The notes under the pieces are model-generated. The model saw nothing but the letters and a program-made list of their open reading frames with translations. It did no database searches and was not told where the DNA came from. A DNA stretch of 64,000 nt from Streptomyces longhuiensis. GTDB lineage: Bacteria > Actinomycetota > Actinomycetes > Streptomycetales > Streptomycetaceae. Where the stretch lies: contig NZ_CP085173.1 of the NCBI RefSeq assembly GCF_020616555.1, positions 3,793,501-3,857,500 of the forward strand. The letters are read 5' to 3'. The position numbers and the translations under genes are program-made. This document shows positions 8,419 through 18,760 of this stretch, one piece after another (the first letter of the stretch is position 1; each line of letters begins with the position of its first letter).

Positions 8419-9282
8419 CTACGAGACGATGTCCTTGCGGCGAAATCCCCGGAAGGCCAGGGCGAACAGGATGACGGCGTACGTTACCGAGACGGCCGTC
8501 CCCTGGATCATGCCGCCCCACTCCGGGCGCGGCTGGATGGCGTCCGCCCACGCGAACTGCCAGTGTGCGGGCAGGAAGTCGCGCCAGTCTCCGAGCGCCG
8601 TCACCGCGTCGAGCACATTGCCCACGATGGTCAGCCCGACCGCGCCGCCGACGGCGCCGAGCGGCGCGTCCGTCTTCGTCGACAGCCAGAACGCGAGCCC
8701 CGCAGTGACCAGTTGGGACACGAAGATGTACGCGATCACGACGAGCAGCCGCTGCGCCGCCGTGCCCGCGGGGAGCGCGCCGCCGGTCGGGATCTCCAGC
8801 GGGCCCCAGCCGTACGCGGCCGTGCCGACCGCGAGGGCGACGACGGGCAGGAGGACCATCGCGGCCAGGCTGAGGGCGAGCGCGACGGTGAGCTTGCTCC
8901 ACAGGAGGCGGGCGCGGGGCACCGGCGCCGCGAGGAGGTAGCGCAGGCTGGACCAGCCGGCCTCGGAGGCGACCGTGTCGCCGCAGAACAGGGCCACGGG
9001 GATCACGAGCAGGAACCCGGCCGAGACGAACAGGCACGTCGCGGCGAAGTTGGCGCCGGACGCGGTGGCCGTGTCCATCAGCGTCACCCGGCCGTTGCGC
9101 GCGCCCGGGTCGCCGCCGATGGCGAACGCGACGACCAGGACGAACGGCAGCAGGGCGAGGACGGCGCCCATGACGAGCGTGCGCCGCCGCTTCAGCTGGC
9201 GCACGGCCTCGACCCGCAGGGGCAGGGTGCGGCGCGCGCGGTATCCGGGCGCCACCTCGGTGGTCTCGACGAGCGCGGTCAT
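8419..9282 (-). CDS. ABC-2 type transporter permease
   Basis: A 287-residue integral membrane protein with about six hydrophobic helices (first near residues 38-55) and the ABC-2 permease pattern, including EAGWSSLRYLLAAPVPRARLLWSK, where the cytoplasmic coupling helix sits, and a C-terminal FRGFRRKDIVS. Its ATG overlaps the TGA of the upstream hydrolase-ATPase fusion by four bases (9279-9282), so the two are translationally coupled and should form one transporter. The ATPase partner belongs to the DrrA/CcmA-like ABC-2 class, in keeping with this permease. Neither substrate nor direction can be deduced; the class usually exports. Confidence 0.92.
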   Translation of the reverse strand: MTALVETTEVAPGYRARRTLPLRVEAVRQLKRRRTLVMGAVLALLPFVLVVAFAIGGDPGARNGRVTLMDTATASGANFAATCLFVSAGFLLVIPVALFCGDTVASEAGWSSLRYLLAAPVPRARLLWSKLTVALALSLAAMVLLPVVALAVGTAAYGWGPLEIPTGGALPAGTAAQRLLVVIAYIFVSQLVTAGLAFWLSTKTDAPLGAVGGAVGLTIVGNVLDAVTALGDWRDFLPAHWQFAWADAIQPRPEWGGMIQGTAVSVTYAVILFALAFRGFRRKDIVS

Positions 9283-12065
9283 CCGGCTTCGCCTCCGATC
9301 AGGGTCAGGAACGCGTCTTCGAGGCGGCGGTGCGGGCCGAGCGACGCGACCGGCACATCGAGCCGGACCAGCTCGGCGAGGAGACTGGCCGCGGCCGTCT
9401 CGCGGTCGCCTGCGGGAGGCATGAGGACCGCGGACCGAGCCGGGTCCTCGGGCGCCGCCGGGGCGCTCTCCGTCACGACCGCCGCGGGAACCGCCGGAAC
9501 CGTCGCCGGGACACCCGCGTGCGCCGGGGCGGCGAGACGGACCAGCAGTCCGCCGTCCGCGCGGGCCGCCGACTCCACGTCGGGCAGCGCCTCCACCTTC
9601 TCCATCAGCGCGTCGGAGATGTCCGCCGCGAGCCCGACGAGGAGGGTGTCGCCGGAGCCGATGATGTCGGCGACCGGTCCCGCCTGCACCAGGCGGCCGC
9701 GGTCCATGACCACCAGGTGCGTGCAGGTCTGCTCGACCTCGGCGAGGAGATGGCTGGAGACGATGACCGTGCGGCCCGCGGCGGCGTACCGGATCATCAC
9801 CTCGCGCATCTCGCGGATCTGGGGCGGGTCGAGGCCGTTCGTCGGCTCGTCGAGGATGAGGAGGTCGGGCAGGCCCAGCATGGCCTGCGCGAGGGCGAGC
9901 CGCTGGCGCATGCCCTGCGAGTAGGTGCGCACGGCGCGGGCCAGGGCGTCGCCGAGCCCGGCGATCTCCAGGGCCTCGTCCAGGTGGGCGTCCTCGGCCG
10001 GGCGGCCGGTGGCCGCCCAGTACAGCTCCAGGTTCTTCCGGCCGGACAGGTGCGGCAGGAAGCCGGCGCCCTCGACGAACGCGCCGACCCGCGACAGGAC
10101 GGGCGCGCCCGGCCTGATGGCGTGCCCGAAGACGCGGATCTCGCCGCCGTCGGGCCTGATGAGGCCCATCAGCATGCGCAGGGTCGTGGTCTTGCCCGCG
10201 CCGTTCGGCCCGAGGAGACCGAGGACCTGGCCCTTCTCCACGCGGAAGGACAGGTCACGGACCGCGTACCGGTCGGCGGACTTCGCGTACTTCTTGCTCA
10301 GGTCGGTGATCTGGAGCGGGACTTCGGCGAGGGCCGGGTCGGGCGCTCCCGCGCTCGCGCGGCGGCGCCCGGTGAGCAGCAGGGCGAGCGCCGCCAGGAC
10401 GCCGGCGAGGGGCAGCCACCACACCCAGGCGGGCAGCGGCGCGGCGGCCGTGCGCACGGCGGGGGCGGTGGGCACGGACAGGTCGCTCTTGAGGGAGACG
10501 GTGTATGTGGCGGGGTGCGTCGGGGACGCGTAGCCGAGGTCCGTGGAGGACAGGGCGAGGCGCAGCCGGTGGCCCTTCTGCACTTCGTGGTCGATGGCGG
10601 GCAGCGTGAGCGTGATGTCCTTGCCGCCGTCGGCTCCGGAGCCCACCACCCTTACGGGCGAGGCGAGTTGGGAGGGCAGCACCGGCTGGGAACCGCCGCC
10701 GGGCGCGACGTCGTACACCTTGCCGAACAGGACGGCGTCGTCGCTGTCGGAGGCGACGTGCACCGTCACCTTCGGGGACCCTGTGACGTGCAGGTCGTCG
10801 CGCAGGGGGGCCGACTCGAAGTGGGCGAACTGGCCGGGGAAGTCGAGGGAGAGGCCGACGCCCAGGGAGGAGAGCTGGCCGAGTCCGCCACCGCCGCCGC
10901 CTCCGAGTCCCGGCAGGTTCGAGATGGCGGGCGGGCTGGCCCCTGCGGGGTTGTCGACGCGCTGCTCGCGCCCGGTCAGCGGCACGCGCCGCGGGTCGTT
11001 CGAAAGGCCCGGGTACGTGTCGCTGCTCGCGCCGCGCAGCTGGGCGGCGCCGTCGGTGGAGTCGATGCCTCCGGTGCGGGTGACGCGGAAGGCGGGGCCG
11101 GTGTCGGCCGCCTTGTCGTCCTTCAGATAGCGGTCGAACCAGGAGTCGACGCGGGCTTCGACGCGCCCCGTCTCGCGGTCGCCGCCGTCGTGACCGCCCG
11201 CGATCCAGTCGACGTCGACAGGCGCGCCGTTGGCCCGGATCGCCTTGGCGGCCGCGTCGGCCTGGCCGAGCGGGAACAGGGAGTCGGTCTGGCCCTGCAT
11301 CAGGAGCGTGGGCACCTTGATGCGCTTGCCGACGGCGATCGGGGAGCGCTCCTCGAGGAGGGCGCGGGCCGCGGCGTCCGGCTTCCCGGCCTCGGCGACG
11401 CGCTCGTACATGCGGCACAGCTGCGGCTCGAACCGGTCGCAGCCGCCGCCGGTGTTGATGAAGAGCCCGGCCCAGAGCTTCTTGTAGACGCCCTGGGGGA
11501 ACAGTGCGTCGGCGAGGTTCCAGTACGTGATCTGCGGGGCGATGGCGTCGACCCGGTCGTCGTACCCGGCGGCGAGCAGCGAGACCGCTCCGCCGTACGA
11601 GGCGCCGGTGACACCGACGCGCGGGTCGCCCTTCTTGTCGAGCTGCACCTCGGGCCGTTTCGCCAGCCAGTCGATGAGCCTGGACGCGTCGGCGACCTCG
11701 CCCTTCGGGTCGTTGAGCCCGATCTTGCCCGTGGAGTGGCCGAAGCCGCGCGCCGACCAGGTCAGCACGGCGTATCCGTCGCGGGCGAGGCCCTCGGCCT
11801 GGGCGCGCAGCTCGTCCTTGCTGGCGCCGAAGCCGTGGGCGAGCAGGACGGCGGGGCGGCGCTCGGATCCGGGCGTCGTGAAGTACGACGTGTCGATCCT
11901 GGCTCCGCCCGTGTCCATCACCCTGTCGCGGCGCTGCACGGGAGGCGCGTCGTCCGAGGCGGCCGCGGCCGTCCACGTGCCTGCTCCGGCGAGCACCACG
12001 ACGGCCGCGGCGGCGGCCGCCCACCGCCGCGGCCTGGCCCGCGGACCGGTCAGTCGTAGATCCAT
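9279..12065 (-). CDS. Fused exported alpha/beta hydrolase - ABC transporter ATPase
   Basis: A 928-residue two-part protein. An N-terminal signal anchor (residues 15-36) is followed by an S15/CocE-like serine hydrolase with Ser156 in GASYGG, Asp261 (QGQTDS) and His292 (GGHDGG), and a beta-rich C-terminal module (residues 420-530) typical of X-Pro dipeptidyl peptidase relatives. One membrane helix (547-566) leads to a complete ABC ATPase: Walker A GPNGAGKT (619-626), signature YSQGM (715-719), Walker B LLILDEPTNGLD (739-740), H-loop SSHLL. Topology therefore puts the hydrolase outside and the ATPase inside. ATG 12065 opens the gene; the stop overlaps the permease start. No frameshift is needed, since the frame is continuous. 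The hydrolase may process the transported molecule, which is inference. Confidence 0.92.
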   Translation of the reverse strand: MDLRLTGPRARPRRWAAAAAAVVVLAGAGTWTAAAASDDAPPVQRRDRVMDTGGARIDTSYFTTPGSERRPAVLLAHGFGASKDELRAQAEGLARDGYAVLTWSARGFGHSTGKIGLNDPKGEVADASRLIDWLAKRPEVQLDKKGDPRVGVTGASYGGAVSLLAAGYDDRVDAIAPQITYWNLADALFPQGVYKKLWAGLFINTGGGCDRFEPQLCRMYERVAEAGKPDAAARALLEERSPIAVGKRIKVPTLLMQGQTDSLFPLGQADAAAKAIRANGAPVDVDWIAGGHDGGDRETGRVEARVDSWFDRYLKDDKAADTGPAFRVTRTGGIDSTDGAAQLRGASSDTYPGLSNDPRRVPLTGREQRVDNPAGASPPAISNLPGLGGGGGGGLGQLSSLGVGLSLDFPGQFAHFESAPLRDDLHVTGSPKVTVHVASDSDDAVLFGKVYDVAPGGGSQPVLPSQLASPVRVVGSGADGGKDITLTLPAIDHEVQKGHRLRLALSSTDLGYASPTHPATYTVSLKSDLSVPTAPAVRTAAAPLPAWVWWLPLAGVLAALALLLTGRRRASAGAPDPALAEVPLQITDLSKKYAKSADRYAVRDLSFRVEKGQVLGLLGPNGAGKTTTLRMLMGLIRPDGGEIRVFGHAIRPGAPVLSRVGAFVEGAGFLPHLSGRKNLELYWAATGRPAEDAHLDEALEIAGLGDALARAVRTYSQGMRQRLALAQAMLGLPDLLILDEPTNGLDPPQIREMREVMIRYAAAGRTVIVSSHLLAEVEQTCTHLVVMDRGRLVQAGPVADIIGSGDTLLVGLAADISDALMEKVEALPDVESAARADGGLLVRLAAPAHAGVPATVPAVPAAVVTESAPAAPEDPARSAVLMPPAGDRETAAASLLAELVRLDVPVASLGPHRRLEDAFLTLIGGEAG

Positions 12066-12180
12066 GCGTCAACGGTACGGGCGACCGCCGACAACGGGGG
12101 GAGCCCCCGGGGTGAACCGGCGGACCTCCCTGGGGAGTAGGGTCCCGCCCCCGCGTACACCGCTCGTGGTACGAAGCGTC

Positions 12181-12600
12181 ATGCAGAAATCCGGCATCCG
12201 CCGTGCGCGCACCGTCGACGAACTGACCGCCGCCGGGCCCCTGTTCGACGGGCCCGCCCTTCCCGAGTGGGCGGCCCGTTTCCTTCGGACCCCGGGCCAC
12301 CATCTCTTCCTGGCCTACGAGGACGACGCGCCCGTGGGCTTCGTCAGCGGGGTCGAGACGATCCACCCGGACAAGGGGGTGGAGATGTTCCTGTACGAGC
12401 TGTCGGTGGCCGAGGCGTACCGCCGCCGCGGCATCGGCCGCTCCCTGGTCGAGGCGCTGGCGGCGCTGGCCAGGGAGCGGGGCTGTTACGGGATGTGGGT
12501 CGGCGTGGACACGGACAACGCGCCCGCGCTCGCGACGTATCGCGGCGCGGGCGGCCGGGACGGCGGTGGGTGCGCCGTCGTCGAGTGGTCGTTCGTCTGA
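12181..12600 (+). CDS. GNAT family N-acetyltransferase (AAC(3)-I-like)
   Basis: A 139-residue acetyl-CoA-dependent N-acetyltransferase. The acetyl-CoA pyrophosphate loop is present as RRRGIGRSLVEAL (residues 80-92), preceded by the conserved strand MFLYELSVAEAY and followed by a VGVDTDNAPALATYRGAGG block, the Asn/Tyr region of motif B. Length and architecture resemble aminoglycoside 3-N-acetyltransferases of type I, but that family includes many relatives of unknown substrate, so resistance is not claimed. ATG 12181 is the only start that fits the domain; the Shine-Dalgarno is weak. It is divergent from the hydrolase-ABC gene. Confidence 0.85.
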   Translation: MQKSGIRRARTVDELTAAGPLFDGPALPEWAARFLRTPGHHLFLAYEDDAPVGFVSGVETIHPDKGVEMFLYELSVAEAYRRRGIGRSLVEALAALARERGCYGMWVGVDTDNAPALATYRGAGGRDGGGCAVVEWSFV

Positions 12601-12619
12601 GCGCCGCCCCGGGCGGCGC
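12601..12619. terminator. Palindromic hairpin between convergent genes
   Basis: GCGCCGCCC (12601-12609) and GGGCGGCGC (12611-12619) are exact reverse complements, starting just after the GNAT stop and seven bases before the APC permease stop. It could terminate both convergent transcripts, with the innermost pairs open. Confidence 0.45.
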
Positions 12620-12625
12620 CGACGC

Positions 12626-14044
12626 TCAGGCCTGCTCGTCCTCGGGGATCGACACCAGCCAGCGGGTGTCCTTGCGCGGGCGCAGGTAGAGCGCCCAGTA
12701 GAGGGTGGCGGCGGCGGTGATGCCGCCGGTCCACAGCAGGTAGGAGACCTCTTGCTGGCTGAGGATGTAGGCGAGTACGGCGATCAGGACCACCGGCACC
12801 GCGGGCCACAGCGGCATGCGCCAGGCCGGCTGGTCGCGGTGGGAGCCGCGGCGGGCGAGCAGCGCGGCGACGGCGACCAGGAGGTACATGCCGGTGACGG
12901 AGACGCCGGTCACCCCGTACAGGGTGTCGAGGTTGACGAAGCAGAGGGCCGCGCCGGGCACGCCCACGACGAGGGTCGCGACCCACGGGGAGCCGAAGCG
13001 GCCGAGCTTGGAGAGCGCGTTGTTGACCGGCTCGGGCCAGGACTTGTCGCGGGCGGAGGCGAACAGGACGCGGGAGTTCTGGATGACCATGACGATGCCC
13101 GCGTTGATGATCGCGAGGGCGACGCAGAGGCTGACGAACGTGCCGACGGCGGAGTTGGACCAGGCCTCGACCATGCCGCTGATGTCGCCGCTGGTGAGGG
13201 CGGCGAGGTCGGGGGCGCCCATGGTGATGGCGACGACCGGCACCAGGATGACCACGGTGGAGATGGCGAGGGTCGCGAGCACCGTGCGGGCCACGTTGCG
13301 GCGGGGGTTCTCCAGCTCCTCGGAGAGGTAGACCGCGGTCGAGAAGCCCTGCGTGATGAAGAGGGCGATGGCGAGCCCGGAGATGATCAGCATCGCGGTG
13401 ACGGTGTCGGTGTGGCCGCCCGCCCCGGAGACGTGCAGGTCGACGAGGGAGCCGGCGCCGCGCTCGGAGTGGGCGAAGCCGAGGACGGCCACGACTCCGG
13501 CGGCGATGACCTCGAGGACGAGGAAGATGCCGGTGATCCAGGCGTTGGCGCGCAGGTCGAGCAGGCCCGCGAGGGTGGCGAGGAGCATGACGCCCGCGCC
13601 GGCACCGGCGGCGGGCAGGTGCACGAGCGGGGCGAGGTAGTCCGCGGTGCCCATCGCGATGACGGGCGGCACGATCATGACGACGAGCAGCGAGAGCACG
13701 AAGACGAGCCAGCCGGCGAGGCGGCCCGCGAGCGTCGACACCATGGCGTACTCGCCGCCCGCGCTGGGGATGAGGGTGCCCAGTTCGGAGTAGCAGAACG
13801 CGACGGCGATGCAGAGCAGCGAGCCGATCGCGATGGTGAGCGCGGTGGCGGTGCCGAGCGAGGAGAACAGGTCGGGGACGACCACGAAGAGCGTGGAGGC
13901 GGGCGTCACGCACGAGAGCGTGAGCAGGGTGCCGCCGACGACGCCGATGGAACGCTTGAGCTTCTGGGGACTGGCCGTGTTGCCGAGGGGCGCGAGGGGC
14001 TCCTCGGTGACGGTCGTGGGGCTTGTGCGAAGCGTGTCGGACAT
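12626..14044 (-). CDS. APC family amino acid/polyamine permease
   Basis: A 472-residue membrane protein with about 12 hydrophobic helices and the APC superfamily signature: the first helix carries GVVGGTLLTLSCVTPASTLFVVV, the unwound substrate-binding segment, followed by GTLIPSAGGEYAMV after helix 2. Members take up amino acids or amines by proton or sodium coupling. A hydrophilic N-terminus precedes the first helix. ATG 14044 is used. No neighbouring metabolic gene gives the substrate away; downstream is the convergent GNAT gene, upstream a 395-base untranslated stretch. Confidence 0.92.
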   Translation of the reverse strand: MSDTLRTSPTTVTEEPLAPLGNTASPQKLKRSIGVVGGTLLTLSCVTPASTLFVVVPDLFSSLGTATALTIAIGSLLCIAVAFCYSELGTLIPSAGGEYAMVSTLAGRLAGWLVFVLSLLVVMIVPPVIAMGTADYLAPLVHLPAAGAGAGVMLLATLAGLLDLRANAWITGIFLVLEVIAAGVVAVLGFAHSERGAGSLVDLHVSGAGGHTDTVTAMLIISGLAIALFITQGFSTAVYLSEELENPRRNVARTVLATLAISTVVILVPVVAITMGAPDLAALTSGDISGMVEAWSNSAVGTFVSLCVALAIINAGIVMVIQNSRVLFASARDKSWPEPVNNALSKLGRFGSPWVATLVVGVPGAALCFVNLDTLYGVTGVSVTGMYLLVAVAALLARRGSHRDQPAWRMPLWPAVPVVLIAVLAYILSQQEVSYLLWTGGITAAATLYWALYLRPRKDTRWLVSIPEDEQA

Positions 14045-14168
14045 GGGGAAGCGGTTCCGATCGACTCGTGCGGCAGATGTTTCTGATACTCGGACCGGGA
14101 GCGCTATCGCCTCCGAAGGGCTGTCGCGATGGGGAGTTGTTCGTCCGCTCCCGGCGCGTCATTGCACC

Positions 14169-14215
14169 GTGCGAAATCCGGAACGTCAACGGCCGTTTAG
14201 CTGCGGATTCCGCAC
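14169..14215. promoter_or_regulatory. Inverted repeat upstream of APC permease; rest of gap empty
   Basis: GTGCGAAATCCG (14169-14180) and CGGATTCCGCAC (14204-14215) are inverted repeats with one mismatch and a 23-base loop, 125-170 bases upstream of the permease start. It may be an operator or an RNA hairpin. In the rest of 14045-14439 I see relatively AT-rich promoter-like DNA but no convincing gene. Confidence 0.35.
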
Positions 14216-14439
14216 CGGACGCCTGATCCAACTGCGGTCACTTCCAAGACGGTTCGCCGCAGCAAGTGCATTCCATCAGGCATCTCGGATTAATGACCTT
14301 GCTTTCCCAGGTGAACAGGCGATGTCGACTGGGACACCCGATACATCCCCTACGTACGGGAACCGCAGCCCACGCTCCGAAGTCCGTCTGAATTCGTCCG
14401 CACTCCGGACACTCCCCCGGCGCCCCGGGCACACACAGC

Positions 14440-14475
14440 GGTGCCCCGGACGCGCTGTGCGGCGGCCGGGGCACC
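14440..14475. terminator. Hairpin terminator of the iol/mmsA operon
   Basis: GGTGCCCCGG (14440-14449) pairs with CCGGGGCACC (14466-14475), 16 bases past the mmsA stop on the minus strand. The 16-base loop can form further pairs. Confidence 0.65.
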
Positions 14476-14491
14476 TGGTACTGCCGGGACC

Positions 14492-16003
<1,512 letters not shown>

Positions 16004-16055
16004 GAGGGCAAGCTCCTTTGGGGTCCTACGGGTGTTTCGGGTGTCTCGCGTTCTT

Positions 16056-17924
16056 TCACAGCCGGCGGCGCCGAGCGGTGACGTGCCGGTCGTACTCCTC
16101 GCGGGCCTTGACCGCCGACGGTCGGGTCGCTGTCTCGGCCACGGGCACATCCCACCACGCCTGCGCGGGGGGCGCGCCCGACACTGTGTCTGCCGTTTCG
16201 GTCTCCACGTAGACACATGTGGGACCGTCCGCCGCACGCGCCGCCGCGAGGGCTTCCCGCAGATCACGGACGGTTTTCGCGCGCAGCACCGTCATGCCGA
16301 GGCTGGCCGCGTTCGCCGCGAGGTCGACGGGCAGCGGGGCACCCGTGTACGTGCCGTCGGCAGCCGGGAAGCGGTAACCCGTACCGAACCCCTCGCCGCC
16401 CACGGAGGCCGAGAGCCCGCCGATGGACGCGTACCCGTGATTCTGCAGGAGGACCACTTTGACCGGGATGTTCTCCTGGACCGCGGTGACGATCTCGGTC
16501 GGCATCATCAGATACGTGCCGTCGCCGACGAGCGCCCACACGGGCCGGCCCGGCGCGGCGAGCGCGACCCCGATCGCGGCCGGGATCTCGTAGCCCATGC
16601 AGGAGTAGCCGTACTCGACGTGGTACTGGTCGCGGGACCGGGCGCGCCACAGTTTGTGCAGGTCGCCGGGGAGCGAACCGGCCGCGTTGATCAGGATGTC
16701 GTCCTCGGTGACGAGTGCGTCGAGCGCGCCGAGGACCTGCGGCTGGGTGGGGTGCGCCAGGTCGTCGTCGGCCGTGAAGCAGGCGTCGACGCGGTACTCC
16801 CAGCGCTCCTTGTCGTCCGTGTACTCCATGACGTACGAGGGCTCCGCGCGGTGGCCTCGTAGCCCGGCCGTGAGCTCCTCCAGGCCGGTGCGGGCGTCCG
16901 CGACCAGGGGCAGGGCCGCCATCTTGTGGCTGTCGAGGGCCGCGATGTTGAGGTTGACGAAGCGCACGGCGCCGGAGCCGAAGAGGGTGCCGGACGCGGT
17001 CGTGAAGTCGGTGTAGCGGGTGCCGACGCCGATGACGAGGTCGGCGGTGCGGGCGAGTTCGTTCGCGGTCGCGGTGCCGGTGTGGCCGATGCCGCCGACG
17101 TCCGAGGGGTGGTCCCAGCGCAGGGAGCCCTTGCCGGCCTGGGTGGACGCGACGGGGATCCCGGTCGCGTCCGCGAACTCCTTCAGCGCCTCCTCGGCCC
17201 GGCTGTGGTGCACGCCGCCGCCCGCGACGAGCAGCGGCCTGCGCGCGGCGCGCACCGCGCGGACGGCCTCGTCCAGCTCGCGCGGGTCGGGCGCGGGCCT
17301 GCGCACGCCCCACACCCGCTCGTCGAAGAAGGCGTCGGGCCAGTCGTACGCCTCGGCCTGCACGTCCTGCGGCAGCGCGAGGGTGACCGCGCCCGTGTCG
17401 ACCGGGTCGGCGAGTACGCGCATCGCGGCGAGGGCCGCGGGGATCAGGGCCTCGGGCCGGGTGATCCGGTCGAAGTACCTGGAGACGGGGCGCAGACAGT
17501 CGTTGACCGACACGTCGCCCGCGTAAGGGACTTCGAGCTGCTGGAGCACGGGGTCCGCGGGCCGGGTCGCGAAGGTGTCGCCGGGCAGGAGCAGGACGGG
17601 CAGGTGGTTGACGGTGGCGAGGGCGGCGCCGGTGACGAGGTTGGTGGCGCCGGGCCCGATGGACGTGGTCACGGCCTGCGCGGCGAGCCGGCCGCTCTGC
17701 CGGGCGAAGCCGACGGCCGCGTGCACCATGGCCTGCTCGTTGCGGCCCTGGTGGTAGGGCATGTCGTCGGCGTACTCCAGGAGGGCCTGGCCGATCCCGG
17801 CGACGTTCCCGTGTCCGAAGATGCCCCAGGTCGCGTCGATCAGGCGGCGCCGCTCGCCGTCGCGCTCGGTGTACTGCCGGGACAGGAACCGCACGAGGGC
17901 CTGTGCTGTGGTGAGCCGCGTCAT
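16056..17924 (-). CDS. iolD: 3D-(3,5/4)-trihydroxycyclohexane-1,2-dione hydrolase
   Basis: Thiamine-diphosphate enzyme that opens the ring of trihydroxycyclohexanedione to 5-deoxy-D-glucuronate in myo-inositol catabolism. The 622-residue protein shows the three-domain ThDP layout: N-terminal Pyr domain (GIFGHGNVAGIGQAL, then HQGRNEQAMVHAA with the activating Glu), a central nucleotide-fold domain, and a C-terminal PP domain with the motif GDGTYLMMPTEIVTA ending LLQN. It is longer than acetolactate synthases, as IolD should be. ATG 17924 overlaps the iolB stop in ATGA (17921-17924), so translation is coupled to iolB, whose product uses the IolD product. Confidence 0.96.
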   Translation of the reverse strand: MTRLTTAQALVRFLSRQYTERDGERRRLIDATWGIFGHGNVAGIGQALLEYADDMPYHQGRNEQAMVHAAVGFARQSGRLAAQAVTTSIGPGATNLVTGAALATVNHLPVLLLPGDTFATRPADPVLQQLEVPYAGDVSVNDCLRPVSRYFDRITRPEALIPAALAAMRVLADPVDTGAVTLALPQDVQAEAYDWPDAFFDERVWGVRRPAPDPRELDEAVRAVRAARRPLLVAGGGVHHSRAEEALKEFADATGIPVASTQAGKGSLRWDHPSDVGGIGHTGTATANELARTADLVIGVGTRYTDFTTASGTLFGSGAVRFVNLNIAALDSHKMAALPLVADARTGLEELTAGLRGHRAEPSYVMEYTDDKERWEYRVDACFTADDDLAHPTQPQVLGALDALVTEDDILINAAGSLPGDLHKLWRARSRDQYHVEYGYSCMGYEIPAAIGVALAAPGRPVWALVGDGTYLMMPTEIVTAVQENIPVKVVLLQNHGYASIGGLSASVGGEGFGTGYRFPAADGTYTGAPLPVDLAANAASLGMTVLRAKTVRDLREALAAARAADGPTCVYVETETADTVSGAPPAQAWWDVPVAETATRPSAVKAREEYDRHVTARRRRL

Positions 17925-18751
17925 CGGTATCCCTCCGTCAGGTGATCGGGGTGGAAGCAGATCCGCCACTCCCGCTCCTCGCCCGGTCCCGCCATCACGT
18001 TCAGGTAGTACATCGTGTGTCCCGGCTGCGCGATCGACGGGCCGTGCCACCCGTCGGGTACGAGGACCGCGTCGCCCGTACGGACCTCGGCGAGCAGGTC
18101 GGTGCCGCCGGGCCTGGACGGCGAGACGCGCTGGTACCCGTACCCGCCGGGCCCCTCGATCTCGAAGTAGTAGATCTCCTCCAGCTCGGTCTCGACGCCC
18201 GGCCGGTGCTCGTCGTGCTTGTGGGGCGGGTACGAGGACCAGTTCCCGCCGGGCGTGATCACTTCCACGGCGATGAGCTGGTCGCACTCGAAGGCGTCGG
18301 CGGACGCGAAGTTGCGCACCTGGCGGGCGCTGGTGCCGGAGCCGCGGTGCTCGACGGGAACCTCCGGCGCGGGGCCGTAGCGGGCGGGGAGCTGACGCTC
18401 GCACTTCGCTCCTGCCAGGGCGAAGCGGCCTCCCGCGCCGGAGGCGATCTGCGCATGGGCGTCGCGGGGCACGTACGCGAAGTCGCTGACCCCGCCGAAC
18501 ACGCTCTCCCGGCCCAGCAGTTCGATGATCCGGCCTCCCGTGCGCACCGTGCAACCACCCGTCAGGGGCAGCACGATCCATTCACTCGCACCGGTGTCCA
18601 GATCGTGGGTTTGTCCGGGCCTCAGTTCGATCACTCGCAGCCCCGCGCGGGACCAGCCGGCCCGCTCCGGGCCGACGGCCAGGGCGTAGGGCCCGTCTGC
18701 GGCGCTTCCCCGGGGCAGGTACGGGTTCATGAGGTCCCTGTCGTTCGTCAC
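17921..18751 (-). CDS. iolB: 5-deoxy-glucuronate isomerase
   Basis: Isomerises 5-deoxy-D-glucuronate to 2-deoxy-5-keto-D-gluconate. The 276-residue protein has the bicupin IolB architecture; the metal-binding cupin motif is visible as YPPHKHDEHRPGVETELEEIYYFEI near residues 173-197, with a second His in VPDGWHGPSIAQPGHTMYYLNVM. GTG 18751 follows AGGAGGGGAC, a strong ribosome site. It sits nine bases after the aldolase-like gene and overlaps iolD by four bases, so it is mid-operon. Confidence 0.96.
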   Translation of the reverse strand: MTNDRDLMNPYLPRGSAADGPYALAVGPERAGWSRAGLRVIELRPGQTHDLDTGASEWIVLPLTGGCTVRTGGRIIELLGRESVFGGVSDFAYVPRDAHAQIASGAGGRFALAGAKCERQLPARYGPAPEVPVEHRGSGTSARQVRNFASADAFECDQLIAVEVITPGGNWSSYPPHKHDEHRPGVETELEEIYYFEIEGPGGYGYQRVSPSRPGGTDLLAEVRTGDAVLVPDGWHGPSIAQPGHTMYYLNVMAGPGEEREWRICFHPDHLTEGYR

Positions 18752-18760
18752 CGTCCCCTC

